Shown: positions 15,086-22,443 of the stretch, piece after piece | Layout: every line of letters starts with the position of its first letter | Numbering within the stretch: position 1 is the first letter of the stretch | Origin: Streptomyces aculeolatus | GTDB taxonomy: Bacteria; Actinomycetota; Actinomycetes; Streptomycetales; Streptomycetaceae | Length of the DNA: 35,075 nucleotides | NCBI RefSeq assembly: GCF_020400605.1 | Contig: NZ_JAINRD010000043.1 | Location: 1-35,075, forward strand | Reading direction: 5' to 3' | The notes under the pieces: generated by a model | What the model was told of the DNA's origin: nothing | What the model saw: the letters and a program-made list of their open reading frames with translations, nothing else | The model's database searches: none | Position numbers and translations under genes: made by a program

Positions 15086-16078
15086 ATGACTGCACGCGGC
15101 TGGGTCCTGTTCCTCCTCATGGGCGTCATCTGGGGAGTCCCGTATCTGATGATCAAGGTGGCGGTCGACGCGGTGTCGCCGTCTGGGGTCGTCTTCGTAC
15201 GGTGCGCGCTGGGCGCGCTCGTCCTGCTCCCGCTCGCGCTGCGCGGCGGGGGGCTGGTCCGTACCGTACGGACGCACTGGGCGCCGATGCTGGCGTTCGC
15301 GTGCATCGAGATCATCGGCCCGTGGTGGACCCTGACCGACGCCGAGCGCAAGCTCTCCAGCGCCATGGCCGGCCTGCTGATCGCCGCGGTGCCGACGATC
15401 GGCGTCATCCTCGCCCGGGCCCTCGGCGACGAGGAGCGCCTGGGCCGCCGCCGCTGGCTGGGCCTCGGGCTGGGGCTCGCGGGCGTCGCGGTGCTGGCGG
15501 CACCGGAGCTGAGCGGCGGCTCGGCGTGGGCGATCACGGAGGTCATGCTCACCGCCCTCGGCTACGCCACCGCCCCACTGATCATCGCCCGCCGCCTCAA
15601 GGACGTACCGACCCTCCAGCTCATCGCCCCCTGCCTGCTGCTGGCCGCGATCGTCTACGCCCCCGCGGGCATCGCCTCCTGGCCGGACACGACGCCGTCG
15701 GGGAAGGTACTCGCGTCGCTCGTGGGCCTCGGGGTGCTGTGCACGGCGCTGGCGTTCGTCGTCTTCCTGGAGCTGATCCGCGAGGTGGGCCCGACGCGCG
15801 CGGTGGTCTTCACGTACATCAACCCCGCGATCGCGGTCGCCGCGGGCGTCGCCTTCCTCGACGAACCCCTGACGGGCTCGATCGCCGCCGCCTTCGTCCT
15901 GATCCTCGCCGGCTCCTTCCTGGCCACCGCCGCCGCCTCGGACCCCGGCGGCGGCAAGGAGACCGTCGCTGCGACTAACATGGACCCCACGGCGGACGAG
16001 CCGGCCGGGCGGTCGCGTCGGTCCCCACCAGGGATCGCCGAGGAACGTCCGGGCTCCACAGGGCAGGGTGGTGGGTAA
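15086..16078 (+). CDS. DMT-superfamily EamA transporter whose frame runs into rnpB
   Basis: A membrane exporter with two EamA repeats and about ten hydrophobic segments. Examples are GWVLFLLMGVIWGVPYLMI at the N-terminus, AMAGLLIAAVPTIGVILARAL mid-protein and VFTYINPAIAVAAGVAFLDE in the second repeat. The transporter body ends near SFLATAAASD (about residue 293). The frame then continues about 37 codons, the last 29 of which read through the first 88 nt of the RNase P RNA gene. No earlier stop exists in the frame, so a 330-aa product is predicted, with a tail having no transporter character. It lies 54 bp after the AraC gene and is probably co-transcribed with it. Confidence 0.88.
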   Translation: MTARGWVLFLLMGVIWGVPYLMIKVAVDAVSPSGVVFVRCALGALVLLPLALRGGGLVRTVRTHWAPMLAFACIEIIGPWWTLTDAERKLSSAMAGLLIAAVPTIGVILARALGDEERLGRRRWLGLGLGLAGVAVLAAPELSGGSAWAITEVMLTALGYATAPLIIARRLKDVPTLQLIAPCLLLAAIVYAPAGIASWPDTTPSGKVLASLVGLGVLCTALAFVVFLELIREVGPTRAVVFTYINPAIAVAAGVAFLDEPLTGSIAAAFVLILAGSFLATAAASDPGGGKETVAATNMDPTADEPAGRSRRSPPGIAEERPGSTGQGGG

Positions 16079-16399
16079 CGCCCACCCGGGGTGACCCGCG
16101 GGACAGTGCCACAGAAAACAGACCGCCGGGGGCTTCGGCCCCCGGTAAGGGTGAAACGGCGGTGTAAGAGACCACCAGCGCCCGGGGTGACCCGGGCGGC
16201 TAGGTAAACCCCACCCGGAGCAAGGTCAAGAGGGGCCGCGCAAGCGGCCCTGCGCGGACGACCGAGGGCGGCCCGCCCGAGTCCGCGGGTAGACCGCACG
16301 AGGCCGGTGGCAACACCGGTCCCAGATGGATGACCGCCTCCCCGCGGACCGCAAGGCCCCCGGGAGACAGAACCCGGCGTACAGGCCGACTCGTCCGCC
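15991..16399 (+). ncRNA. rnpB: RNase P RNA, bacterial class A
   Basis: The catalytic RNA that trims tRNA 5' leaders. The universally conserved core GAGGAACGTCCGGGCTCC is at 16040-16057, the CACAGAAAACAGACCGCC block follows, and the 3' core ACAGAACCCGGCGTACAGG is at 16367-16385. The terminal P1 helix is explicit: 15991-16000 (GGCGGACGAG) is perfectly complementary to 16390-16399 (CTCGTCCGCC). A strong terminator hairpin begins 4 nt later. The 5' 88 nt overlap the end of the EamA reading frame, and the promoter must lie within that gene. The ends were placed at the P1 helix and could differ by a few bases. Confidence 0.96.
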
Positions 16400-16402
16400 T
16401 CC

Positions 16403-16443
16403 ACGGCCCTGACCTGGGTGTTTACCTGGATCAGGGCCGTTTT
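16403..16443 (+). terminator. Rho-independent terminator of rnpB
   Basis: Perfect 10-bp stem (16403-16412 with 16431-16440), an 18-nt loop that can itself pair partly, and a short T run at 16440-16443, immediately after the RNase P RNA. Confidence 0.85.
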
Positions 16444-16795
16444 CCGCGCCAAGACGCGTAACGCCTCTACCTGCGGTTTCCCGGAAGTTCCCGCGCGTTT
16501 GTGTAATGGATGTGTAACGCGATCTTGGTGTCGGGACAGCAGCGAGGCTGGATGCCGCCTGGAGAGCGCTCAATGGCGAGGCCACCGGGGGAAGCCGCTC
16601 GACCATCGTGTCCGGTCACTTGAGCGCAGGTTCGAGACAAGACCATCATGTGAAGCGGAACCTGAACGCAACGCAGCTACCGTCGAGAGCACCACTCTCA
16701 AGAACCGCCCCCGACGTGGAACCGAACCGACGGGTAACAGCGTGCTGTTCGCCGAGGCAACAGCTCTGTTCAGGCGGTGACTGCTGGGAGGGCAT
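16444..16795 (+). other. Intergenic region upstream of the type VII-like cassette
   Basis: No protein or RNA gene was recognised. Base composition is less GC-rich than the preceding 16 kb. It must hold the promoter of the 469-aa gene, but I could not identify a convincing -35/-10 pair. A GGGAGGG ribosome-binding site at 16786-16792 belongs to the next gene. Confidence 0.5.
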
Positions 16796-18205
16796 GTGAG
16801 TACCGAGAGGAACTTCCCCCATTTAGGCTTCGACCCGGCCCCGGGTGATCTCAACGACCTGTCGACTCTGGTGTCGCTGGTGGGGCGGGTGAGCGGCGAG
16901 GGCAACTCCGCACACACCGAGGTCAACAAGATCGGTGCCTCGGACGGCATCTGGGTGGGGAAGGCCGCAGACAAGTTCAGTGAGAGCGTCTCCGAGATAC
17001 CGCCCTACCTGAAGAAGGCGCTGGGTTCCCTCGACGAGGCACACCGGGCGCTCTCGTCGTGGCACACGAGCCTGGCCCGCTTCCAGGCCGCGGCCCGCCG
17101 CCTGGAAAGCGAAGCCGCAGACGCCGCCGGGCGGGTGAGCACGGCGCAGGGGGCGGTGGACGGGCTGCCGGCCGACACCGCGGGCATGTCCGACCGGGAG
17201 AAGGAAGACCACGAGCGGGACGGTAAGGGTAAGAAGCGGGCGCTGAGCGACGCGCAGGGCGAGCTGGACGATATCCGTACCCGTGCGCGCACCCTGAACG
17301 GCGAGTTCAACACTGATGCCCGGAACGCCGCCAGGAGGCTCAGGGAAGCCGCTGACGACGCCCCGCCCAAGCCCAACTGGTTCGAGCGGCGGATCAACGA
17401 TCTCGGCAACATGCTGGAGAACGCCTTTGCCTCGATCACCGATCCAGACTTCTGGAAGGCCATCGGGGACTTCCTGGCCGATGCCGCGATGGTCGTCGGC
17501 ATCCTGGCCCTCCTCGGCGTTCCCGGGCTCGGCTGGATCGGCCTCGCCCTGGCGGGCGGTGCGCTGCTGTTCCACGGGGCCGCCTTCCTCGGCGGCGCGG
17601 AGGGCGTGACATGGCAGACCCTCGCCTGGGACGCGGCCGGGGTTTTCGCCGGCTTCCGGGCGGTGAAGGGGATGCGGTTGGCGAAGGCGGGCAAGGACCT
17701 GAAGAGCGCCGGCACCACCATCAGGACCCTGGGAACGGACAGCCTCAACGCGGCCAAGACCCTGAAGAACACGGCCGGTTTCAAGGCCATGGCGTCCAAC
17801 TTCATGCGCAAGCCGTGGAAGGTGAAGGAAGGCCTCCAGGGGCTGCGTACCGGCGCGCAGAACTCCCTGCAGGCGTTCCGGGAGATGCGCCAGTCGTACC
17901 GCTGGATCGACAAGGGGAGCAGCATGGTCCGCCAGGGTGAGTCGATGATCTCGTCGGGGCGGTTGAAGGATCTGCGGTGGACGCAGGGCGGCGTCGGCCT
18001 GTCCGGTGGTTCCAACATCAACGGCCGGTACTTCTTCGAGGACGGGGCGCCCTGGTACGGAGACTGGAACACGGGCGACATCCCCCTGGTCGGCACGGCA
18101 CCGAAGGTGTGGGATTTCGTGGAGCCCGACCGGGATCTCAGCCAGCCCCTCGCTTCTGCCGGCACCGCCTTCGACAGCGGCATATCGCCCCGGGCAGGGG
18201 GGTGA
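16796..18205 (+). CDS. Putative type VII secretion (WXG-containing) protein
   Basis: A 469-aa protein resembling actinobacterial putative T7SS-secreted proteins. The N-terminal region (residues 1-190) is helical, with a WVG motif (W53-G55, a WXG turn) in GIWVGKAADKF. A long charged coiled-coil stretch with many Ala, Glu, Arg and Asp residues follows. Around residues 220-265 there are two hydrophobic segments (MVVGILALLGVPGLGWIGLALAGGALL). The C-terminal 200 residues match nothing I know and lack an obvious nuclease or toxin motif. Codon 10 is TTA (16823-16825), suggesting bldA-dependent expression. It starts with GTG, and its TGA overlaps the next gene's GTG, so the two are translationally coupled. 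Confidence 0.8.
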   Translation: MSTERNFPHLGFDPAPGDLNDLSTLVSLVGRVSGEGNSAHTEVNKIGASDGIWVGKAADKFSESVSEIPPYLKKALGSLDEAHRALSSWHTSLARFQAAARRLESEAADAAGRVSTAQGAVDGLPADTAGMSDREKEDHERDGKGKKRALSDAQGELDDIRTRARTLNGEFNTDARNAARRLREAADDAPPKPNWFERRINDLGNMLENAFASITDPDFWKAIGDFLADAAMVVGILALLGVPGLGWIGLALAGGALLFHGAAFLGGAEGVTWQTLAWDAAGVFAGFRAVKGMRLAKAGKDLKSAGTTIRTLGTDSLNAAKTLKNTAGFKAMASNFMRKPWKVKEGLQGLRTGAQNSLQAFREMRQSYRWIDKGSSMVRQGESMISSGRLKDLRWTQGGVGLSGGSNINGRYFFEDGAPWYGDWNTGDIPLVGTAPKVWDFVEPDRDLSQPLASAGTAFDSGISPRAGG

Positions 18206-19017
18206 CAGCCGTGCAGGTCAAGCCGGCCCCGCAGGGGCCCGTGCCGGAGAACGTCCGCTACGCCTTCCGTTACGAGCTGCCAGACGCATTCGTACACGTC
18301 CGGGATCCGATCCGGCTCGACGCCTGGCAGGAGGCCGCCGTCGAGCTGCTCCCCGGGGCGGACGAGGTGGAACGTGCCGAGTACGCCCGGCAGATGCTGC
18401 GGAGCCTGCCCACGCTGCTCGTGGCCGAGGAGACCCTCGTGGACGTGGCGGTGTGCCTGGGGATAGAGGATTCCGACGACGGCTACCGGCTCTCCCAGGG
18501 CCTGCTGGCCGTCTCCGCCCGCCCGAGCCTGCACGGCGACCGGTTGCTGGCCGCGGAGGGCATCTACCGGGCCAAGGAGCAGGCGCTCTTCGCCGGAGAA
18601 CAGGGCCTGACCGAGATCGACCTCCCGCGGGCGAAGGGCCGGCAAGGTGCGAAGGACACGCTGCTCGCCGTGCACCTGCCCTGCGGCCCCGGGGTGATGT
18701 CGGCGTCAGTGCGCGCGGTCCGGTCGGCGGACGTCGCCGCGTCTCTGCAGGACGGTGACGCACCACCGGCCGGCAACCCGGGGATGGTGCCCGAAACCGT
18801 TTCCCTCGCTGTGCTCCAGCTCATCATCCCGGCACCTCACGACTACGTCGTGTACGTCACGGTCTCCACGCCCTGCGTCGACCTGCTGACGGCGTACACC
18901 GAGCGGCTCTCCGCCATCGGCCGGACCTTCTCCTTCGACACCGCGGAAGAGCGGGACGACGAGGAAAGCGAGGCGGCTCAGCCCTCCGTCGCCGCCGATA
19001 CCGCCGGAGGCCACTGA
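18202..19017 (+). CDS. Hypothetical protein coupled to the T7SS-like gene
   Basis: A 271-aa soluble protein without signal peptide or membrane segments. The N-terminal half is mixed helix and strand with many acidic residues. The C-terminal part (LQLIIPAPHDYVVYVTVSTPCVDLLTAYTERLSAIGRTFSF) resembles the last strand-helix of LpqN/DUF1795-like folds found near ESX systems; I hold this only as a weak resemblance. It starts at GTG 18202 overlapping the upstream TGA, or possibly at GTG 18211. The tight coupling suggests a partner, chaperone or immunity role for the 469-aa protein. Its last 40 bp overlap the convergent two-TM gene. Confidence 0.75.
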   Translation: MTAVQVKPAPQGPVPENVRYAFRYELPDAFVHVRDPIRLDAWQEAAVELLPGADEVERAEYARQMLRSLPTLLVAEETLVDVAVCLGIEDSDDGYRLSQGLLAVSARPSLHGDRLLAAEGIYRAKEQALFAGEQGLTEIDLPRAKGRQGAKDTLLAVHLPCGPGVMSASVRAVRSADVAASLQDGDAPPAGNPGMVPETVSLAVLQLIIPAPHDYVVYVTVSTPCVDLLTAYTERLSAIGRTFSFDTAEERDDEESEAAQPSVAADTAGGH

Positions 19018-19598
19018 ATCCCCTCGCGCGCCAGCAGCCGCAGGTACGACGCTCGGCGCCTGCGCATGAACACCTTCGAGAACACGATCAGCAGGATCAA
19101 CGCCGCGGCGAGCCCGCCGGCGGCGACGAACACCAGCGGCTCACCGACACCCCCGCTCACCAGAACGGCCACCATCACGACCGCGAAGACCTTGAAGGCC
19201 AGCCCTCGCACCGGCTCCCAGCCCACCACACCGAAGTAGTCGGCCTTGATCCGGGCGTGCAGCAGCCGGACCTCGCGCCGGGCAGGCCCACGGGCGATCA
19301 GCGGTACGGGCCAGGGGTACATGCCGGGCAGCCGACCCCCTCGGAGCGCGCGCGGATAGTCACGACCGGTGCGCTCGGCGCGGCGGCGGGCGTCGGGGAG
19401 GCGGCGGAACGTGTGCAACGGCGGGCGCAGATCGGCGGGGACGCCGGTGGCGAGCCCGGCATAGCGATATCCGAACTGCTCCGCGCAGTAGGCGAACTTG
19501 GCGAAGAGCCAGACCGACGGCCACGGGATCGGCGTGTTGAACTCCCCGAGCGCGTCGCCCTCCTCCAGCATCTTGCGCAGGTACCGTCGCATCCGCAT
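18978..19598 (-). CDS. Two-TM hypothetical membrane protein
   Basis: A 206-aa protein. Residues 1-130 are soluble and Arg/Pro-rich. Two adjacent hydrophobic helices follow at about 130-172 (VFAVVMVAVLVSGGVG, LVFVAAGGLAAALILLIVFSKVF), then a basic tail MRRRRASYLRLLAREG. This topology suggests a membrane-anchored cytoplasmic domain. The gene lies 12 bp downstream of the 97-aa WXG-like gene in the same orientation and is probably co-transcribed with it. Its 3' end overlaps the end of the convergent 271-aa gene by 40 bp. No family recognised. Confidence 0.75.
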   Translation of the reverse strand: MRMRRYLRKMLEEGDALGEFNTPIPWPSVWLFAKFAYCAEQFGYRYAGLATGVPADLRPPLHTFRRLPDARRRAERTGRDYPRALRGGRLPGMYPWPVPLIARGPARREVRLLHARIKADYFGVVGWEPVRGLAFKVFAVVMVAVLVSGGVGEPLVFVAAGGLAAALILLIVFSKVFMRRRRASYLRLLAREGIQWPPAVSAATEG

Positions 19599-19610
19599 GA
19601 GGGCTCCCGC

Positions 19611-19904
19611 TCAGCCGCCCTTGCCCATCAGCTCGTTGTAGAGCTTCTCGTCCAGCTTCGCGAACTCGTCGGCCGCCGTATTGGTGAACGACGACACACC
19701 CTTGGTCATCTTCGAGAGCTGGCTGAAACCGTAATCCCACGATCCGGCAAAGTCGTCGCACGCGGCGTGGAGTTCCTCGTGACCGATCCTGGTGGCATCG
19801 GCCCGGGTCATTTCCTTCGAGGCGCTCTTCATCCGGCTGCCGCTCTCCTCCAGGGTGCGGGCCATCTCCCTGACCTCGTCGTAGGCGAACCTCAGAAACG
19901 ACAC
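19611..19904 (-). CDS. WXG100/ESAT-6-like small helical protein
   Basis: A 97-aa protein of the size and pattern of ESX/WXG100 substrates: two amphipathic helices (VREMARTLEESGSRMKSASKEM and GFSQLSKMTKGVSSFTNTAADEF) joined by a turn. The turn reads GSWDYGF, so the Trp and Gly are separated by two residues rather than the canonical one. The C-terminus KLYNELMGKGG is a short flexible tail. It is the first gene of a two-gene unit facing the T7SS-like pair, which makes a secretion-related role plausible. An alternative is a non-secreted helical partner of the 469-aa protein. Confidence 0.75.
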   Translation of the reverse strand: MSFLRFAYDEVREMARTLEESGSRMKSASKEMTRADATRIGHEELHAACDDFAGSWDYGFSQLSKMTKGVSSFTNTAADEFAKLDEKLYNELMGKGG

Positions 19905-20282
19905 CGAACGCTCCCCTCAGCCCTCAAAGAAGACCCTCCCACCACGGTACCAGCGGGGTGTCCGCCCCTGCACGACCGAAACCGCCCGTCGCAGCGGTCG
20001 TCTGGCCGGTTTCGGGCGCCGAAGGTGCGTGTACTGCTGACGTCGTCGCCGTTCATGACGCCGGTCCTGTTTCATGACGAAGACGTGAGGTCTCCGTTGA
20101 GTGCCCTCCGGTGGGCCACAGCGTCGTACCGCTCGCAGTTGCTGACTCAGCCGTTGCTGATCACCCTCCACAACCTCGGCCCTGCACCGCGGTAAGGGCG
20201 ACCAGGCGCGAGTCGTCTGCAAGCCGTCCCGCTCGTCTACGGACAGCGGGCCAGGGCATCTGCCGACACCTGACTTGCGATG
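19905..20282. other. Gap between T7-like cassette and antiporter leader
   Basis: No gene was recognised. Short open frames on both strands are interrupted or lack start sites and family features. Base composition shifts here to a less biased GC pattern, marking the boundary to the ion-transport region. Confidence 0.45.
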
Positions 20283-20394
20283 GCGTCAAGGGTGGAGGGG
20301 TGCGCGGGAGTGGGATAAGGTTCCCGGCGGTGTGCCGGGAAGTCTGGTCGGCGAGCAGGGGAATGATCGCTTTGCTGATCGGGGGGCTTCCGTC
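20283..20394 (+). promoter_or_regulatory. Candidate structured leader RNA of the Na+/H+ antiporter gene
   Basis: Contains a 27-nt block (20328-20354) identical to one upstream of the NhaA-like gene. In this copy an 8-bp perfect hairpin (TTCCCGGC 20321-20328 with GCCGGGAA 20334-20341, loop GGTGT) overlaps the block. A second possible stem follows: AGCA at 20354-20357 with TGCT at 20373-20376. The 9-mer GCGTCAAGG lies at 20283-20291. The run GGGGGG at 20381-20386 is the ribosome-binding site for the GTG at 20395, so a switch in folding could control translation initiation. The ligand, if any, is unknown. Confidence 0.55.
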
Positions 20395-21651
20395 GTGGTA
20401 CTTATCGCGGTCTTCGGTGTGGCGCTGCTGGTTGCGGTGCTCCTGTCGGGCCTGGCGGCCCGCTCCGTCCTTTCCACGTCGCTGCTGTTTCTGGTCGGTG
20501 GCGCCCTGGTCAGTGACGGCTTCCTGGGTCTGATCCACATCACGCCGGACAGTGACCTGGTCGCGGTTACCGCTGATCTCGCGCTGTTCGCGGTGCTGTT
20601 CACCGATGGCATGCACGTGTCGTTCCCTGCTCTGCGCAGCGCCTGGAAGAACCCTGCCCGCGCACTGGCGCTCGGTATGCCGCTGGCCTTCTTCGGTATG
20701 GCGCTGGTCACGCACTTCGTGGTGGGACTGGACTGGACGACGTCCTTCTTGGTGGGTGCGGTCCTGGCACCGACCGACCCGGTGTTCGCCTCGGCGATCG
20801 TGAGCCGCAAGGAAGTACCGGCGCGGCTGCGTCAGTTGCTGAACGTCGAGAGCGGCATCAACGACGGCCTCGCGCTGCCCGTAGTACTCATTCTGATCGC
20901 CGCCGCCGGCCCGGCCGGGCACGGAGCCGAGGCGGATCTCGGCAAGATCGGCCTGGAGTTGATCGGAGGGCTGGCGCTGGGAGTCGCGGCGCCGGCGGTG
21001 GTGTACTGGCTGGTGCGGTTCCGTCTCCTGGGTCCGGAGCCCAAGTTGCAGCCGCTGCTGCCGCTTGCGGTCGGGATCATCCTGTACGCGGTCTGCCACT
21101 TGACCCACTCCAACCCCTACCTGGCTGCGTTCTCCGCCGGCGCGGTCCTCGCCTCCCTCTCCCCGGAGGCCAAGGGCGCGTTCGAGCCGCTCGGAGCGTC
21201 GCTGGCGGAGCTGGCGAAGTTCGCCGCGCTGCTGGTGTTCGGGGCGCTGCTGACGCCGGAACTGTTCGGCAACCTGTCCTGGGGCGGGTACGTGGCGGTG
21301 GTACTGGCTATCGTGCTGATCCGGCCGGCTTCGCTGCTGCTGTCCCTCATCGGGACCCGCTTCGACCGGCGTGAACGGCTGACCGCGGCCTGGTTCGGGC
21401 CGAAGGGCTTCGCGTCGGTGGTCTACGGGCTCCTGGTGCTCCAGGCCCAGGTCCCGCAGGGCGAGGAAGCCTTCACACTGATCGCGGTCTGCATCGCGTT
21501 TTCGATCATTGCCCACTCCAGTACCGACGTACCCATCGCTCGCATGTTCAATGTCGAGGATCTCGTCGGCCTGCCGAACGGGGCGGACAGGGCTGCGGGC
21601 CATGTCGTCCCGAAGCAGCGGCAGCCGAGGGCGGACCGTGCCCGGTCGTGA
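20395..21651 (+). CDS. CPA1-family Na+(or K+)/H+ antiporter
   Basis: A 418-aa inner-membrane cation/proton exchanger with about twelve hydrophobic segments. The ion-binding motifs are clear: APTDPVFASAIV (T127-D128-P129) and the N-D pair in GINDGLALP (N156-D157), typical of CPA1/NhaP-type exchangers. ESGIND and FGPKGFASVVYGLLVL are further family blocks. I chose the GTG at 20395, with a G-rich ribosome-binding site 8 nt upstream, so that helix 1 (VVLIAVFGVALLVAVLLSG) starts the protein. The frame is open through the leader, but that segment is better explained as RNA. The C-terminal tail after residue 385 is polar and short. It is convergent with ktrA. Confidence 0.93.
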   Translation: MVLIAVFGVALLVAVLLSGLAARSVLSTSLLFLVGGALVSDGFLGLIHITPDSDLVAVTADLALFAVLFTDGMHVSFPALRSAWKNPARALALGMPLAFFGMALVTHFVVGLDWTTSFLVGAVLAPTDPVFASAIVSRKEVPARLRQLLNVESGINDGLALPVVLILIAAAGPAGHGAEADLGKIGLELIGGLALGVAAPAVVYWLVRFRLLGPEPKLQPLLPLAVGIILYAVCHLTHSNPYLAAFSAGAVLASLSPEAKGAFEPLGASLAELAKFAALLVFGALLTPELFGNLSWGGYVAVVLAIVLIRPASLLLSLIGTRFDRRERLTAAWFGPKGFASVVYGLLVLQAQVPQGEEAFTLIAVCIAFSIIAHSSTDVPIARMFNVEDLVGLPNGADRAAGHVVPKQRQPRADRARS

Positions 21652-21672
21652 TGCGCACGTTGGCGCCCGGCG

Positions 21673-21705
21673 AACCGCGATGAGAGAGAGCATGCATGCG
21701 CGGTT
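21673..21705. terminator. Hairpin between antiporter and ktrA
   Basis: Arms AACCGCG (21673-21679) and CGCGGTT (21699-21705) pair perfectly around a 19-nt loop containing GAGAGAGAG. It lies between the two convergent stops and could act for both. Confidence 0.45.
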
Positions 21706-21714
21706 GCGGTGCCT

Positions 21715-22443
21715 TCAGGTGAGCTCGGCGAAGGTTTCGACCGCTTGCGTGCGTCCGGTGACGATGATGACGTCGCCTTCCTCCAGGACCGTCTCAGCTG
21801 TGGCGTAGGTGAACACCTCTCCGGGGCGTTTGATGCCGACCACGGTGACGCCATGGTGGGTGCGGACGCGGCTCTCGCCGAGGGGGACGCCGATGGCGAG
21901 TCGCGGCGCGACGGTCTTGGCGAGTGCGAAGTCGTCATCGAACTGGATGAAGTCGAGCATCCGGCCGGTCACGAGGTGGGCAACGCGCTCGCCCATCTCG
22001 TGCTCAGGGAGGATGACGTGATGCACGCCGAGCCGTTCAAGGATCTGGCCGTGCTGACGGCTGACGGCCTTCGCCCAGATGTTCGTCACTCCGGCCTCCA
22101 GCAGGTTTGACGCGACCAGGATGGACGCCTGAATGTCGGTGCCGATACCGACCACCACATGGGTGAAGTCCTTCACACCCAACTGCTCCAGGGTTCCGGG
22201 GTCAGTGCAGTCCGCGGCGGCGGCATGGGTGAGCGCGTCGCTGTACTTCTGGACCAGCCGGGCATCGGTATCGATGCCCAGGACGTCCCACCCACGGCGC
22301 GTCAGCTCGTCGGCCAGTGAGCCGCCGAATCTGCCCAGGCCGATGACGGCGATCCTGTCCGTTCCGGCCTGCCGGCGGCCGCTGCCCGCCTGCTGCTTAC
22401 CACGCATGCGGTGGAGGTGGTGCAGGTAGTTGCTCATGGTCAT
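21715..22443 (-). CDS. ktrA: K+ uptake regulatory subunit KtrA-like (RCK domain)
   Basis: A 242-aa peripheral cytoplasmic subunit that gates the K+ channel protein by nucleotide binding. Residues 30-60 carry the Rossmann RCK-N fingerprint IAVIGLGRFGGSLADELTRRGWDVLGIDTD (G-x-G-x-x-G then a terminal Asp for the ribose). FTHVVVGIGTDIQASILVASNLLEAG and WAKAVSRQHGQILERLGVHHVILPEHEMGERVAH continue the domain, and the last 75 residues form an RCK-C domain (GITHPGE-type KRPGEVFTYATAETVLEEGDVIIVTG). The ATG at 22443 overlaps the ktrB TGA (ATGA). The 30-residue basic N-terminal extension is unusual. RCK-C domains of this kind can bind c-di-AMP; that is family knowledge, not visible here. Confidence 0.92.
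   Translation of the reverse strand: MTMSNYLHHLHRMRGKQQAGSGRRQAGTDRIAVIGLGRFGGSLADELTRRGWDVLGIDTDARLVQKYSDALTHAAAADCTDPGTLEQLGVKDFTHVVVGIGTDIQASILVASNLLEAGVTNIWAKAVSRQHGQILERLGVHHVILPEHEMGERVAHLVTGRMLDFIQFDDDFALAKTVAPRLAIGVPLGESRVRTHHGVTVVGIKRPGEVFTYATAETVLEEGDVIIVTGRTQAVETFAELT

Noticed and set aside
19257..20195. Plus-strand 312-codon frame opposite the 97-aa and 206-aa genes.
   Set aside because: Antisense shadow; the minus-strand genes have coherent helices and membrane segments, and the unique 3' part is too short to identify.
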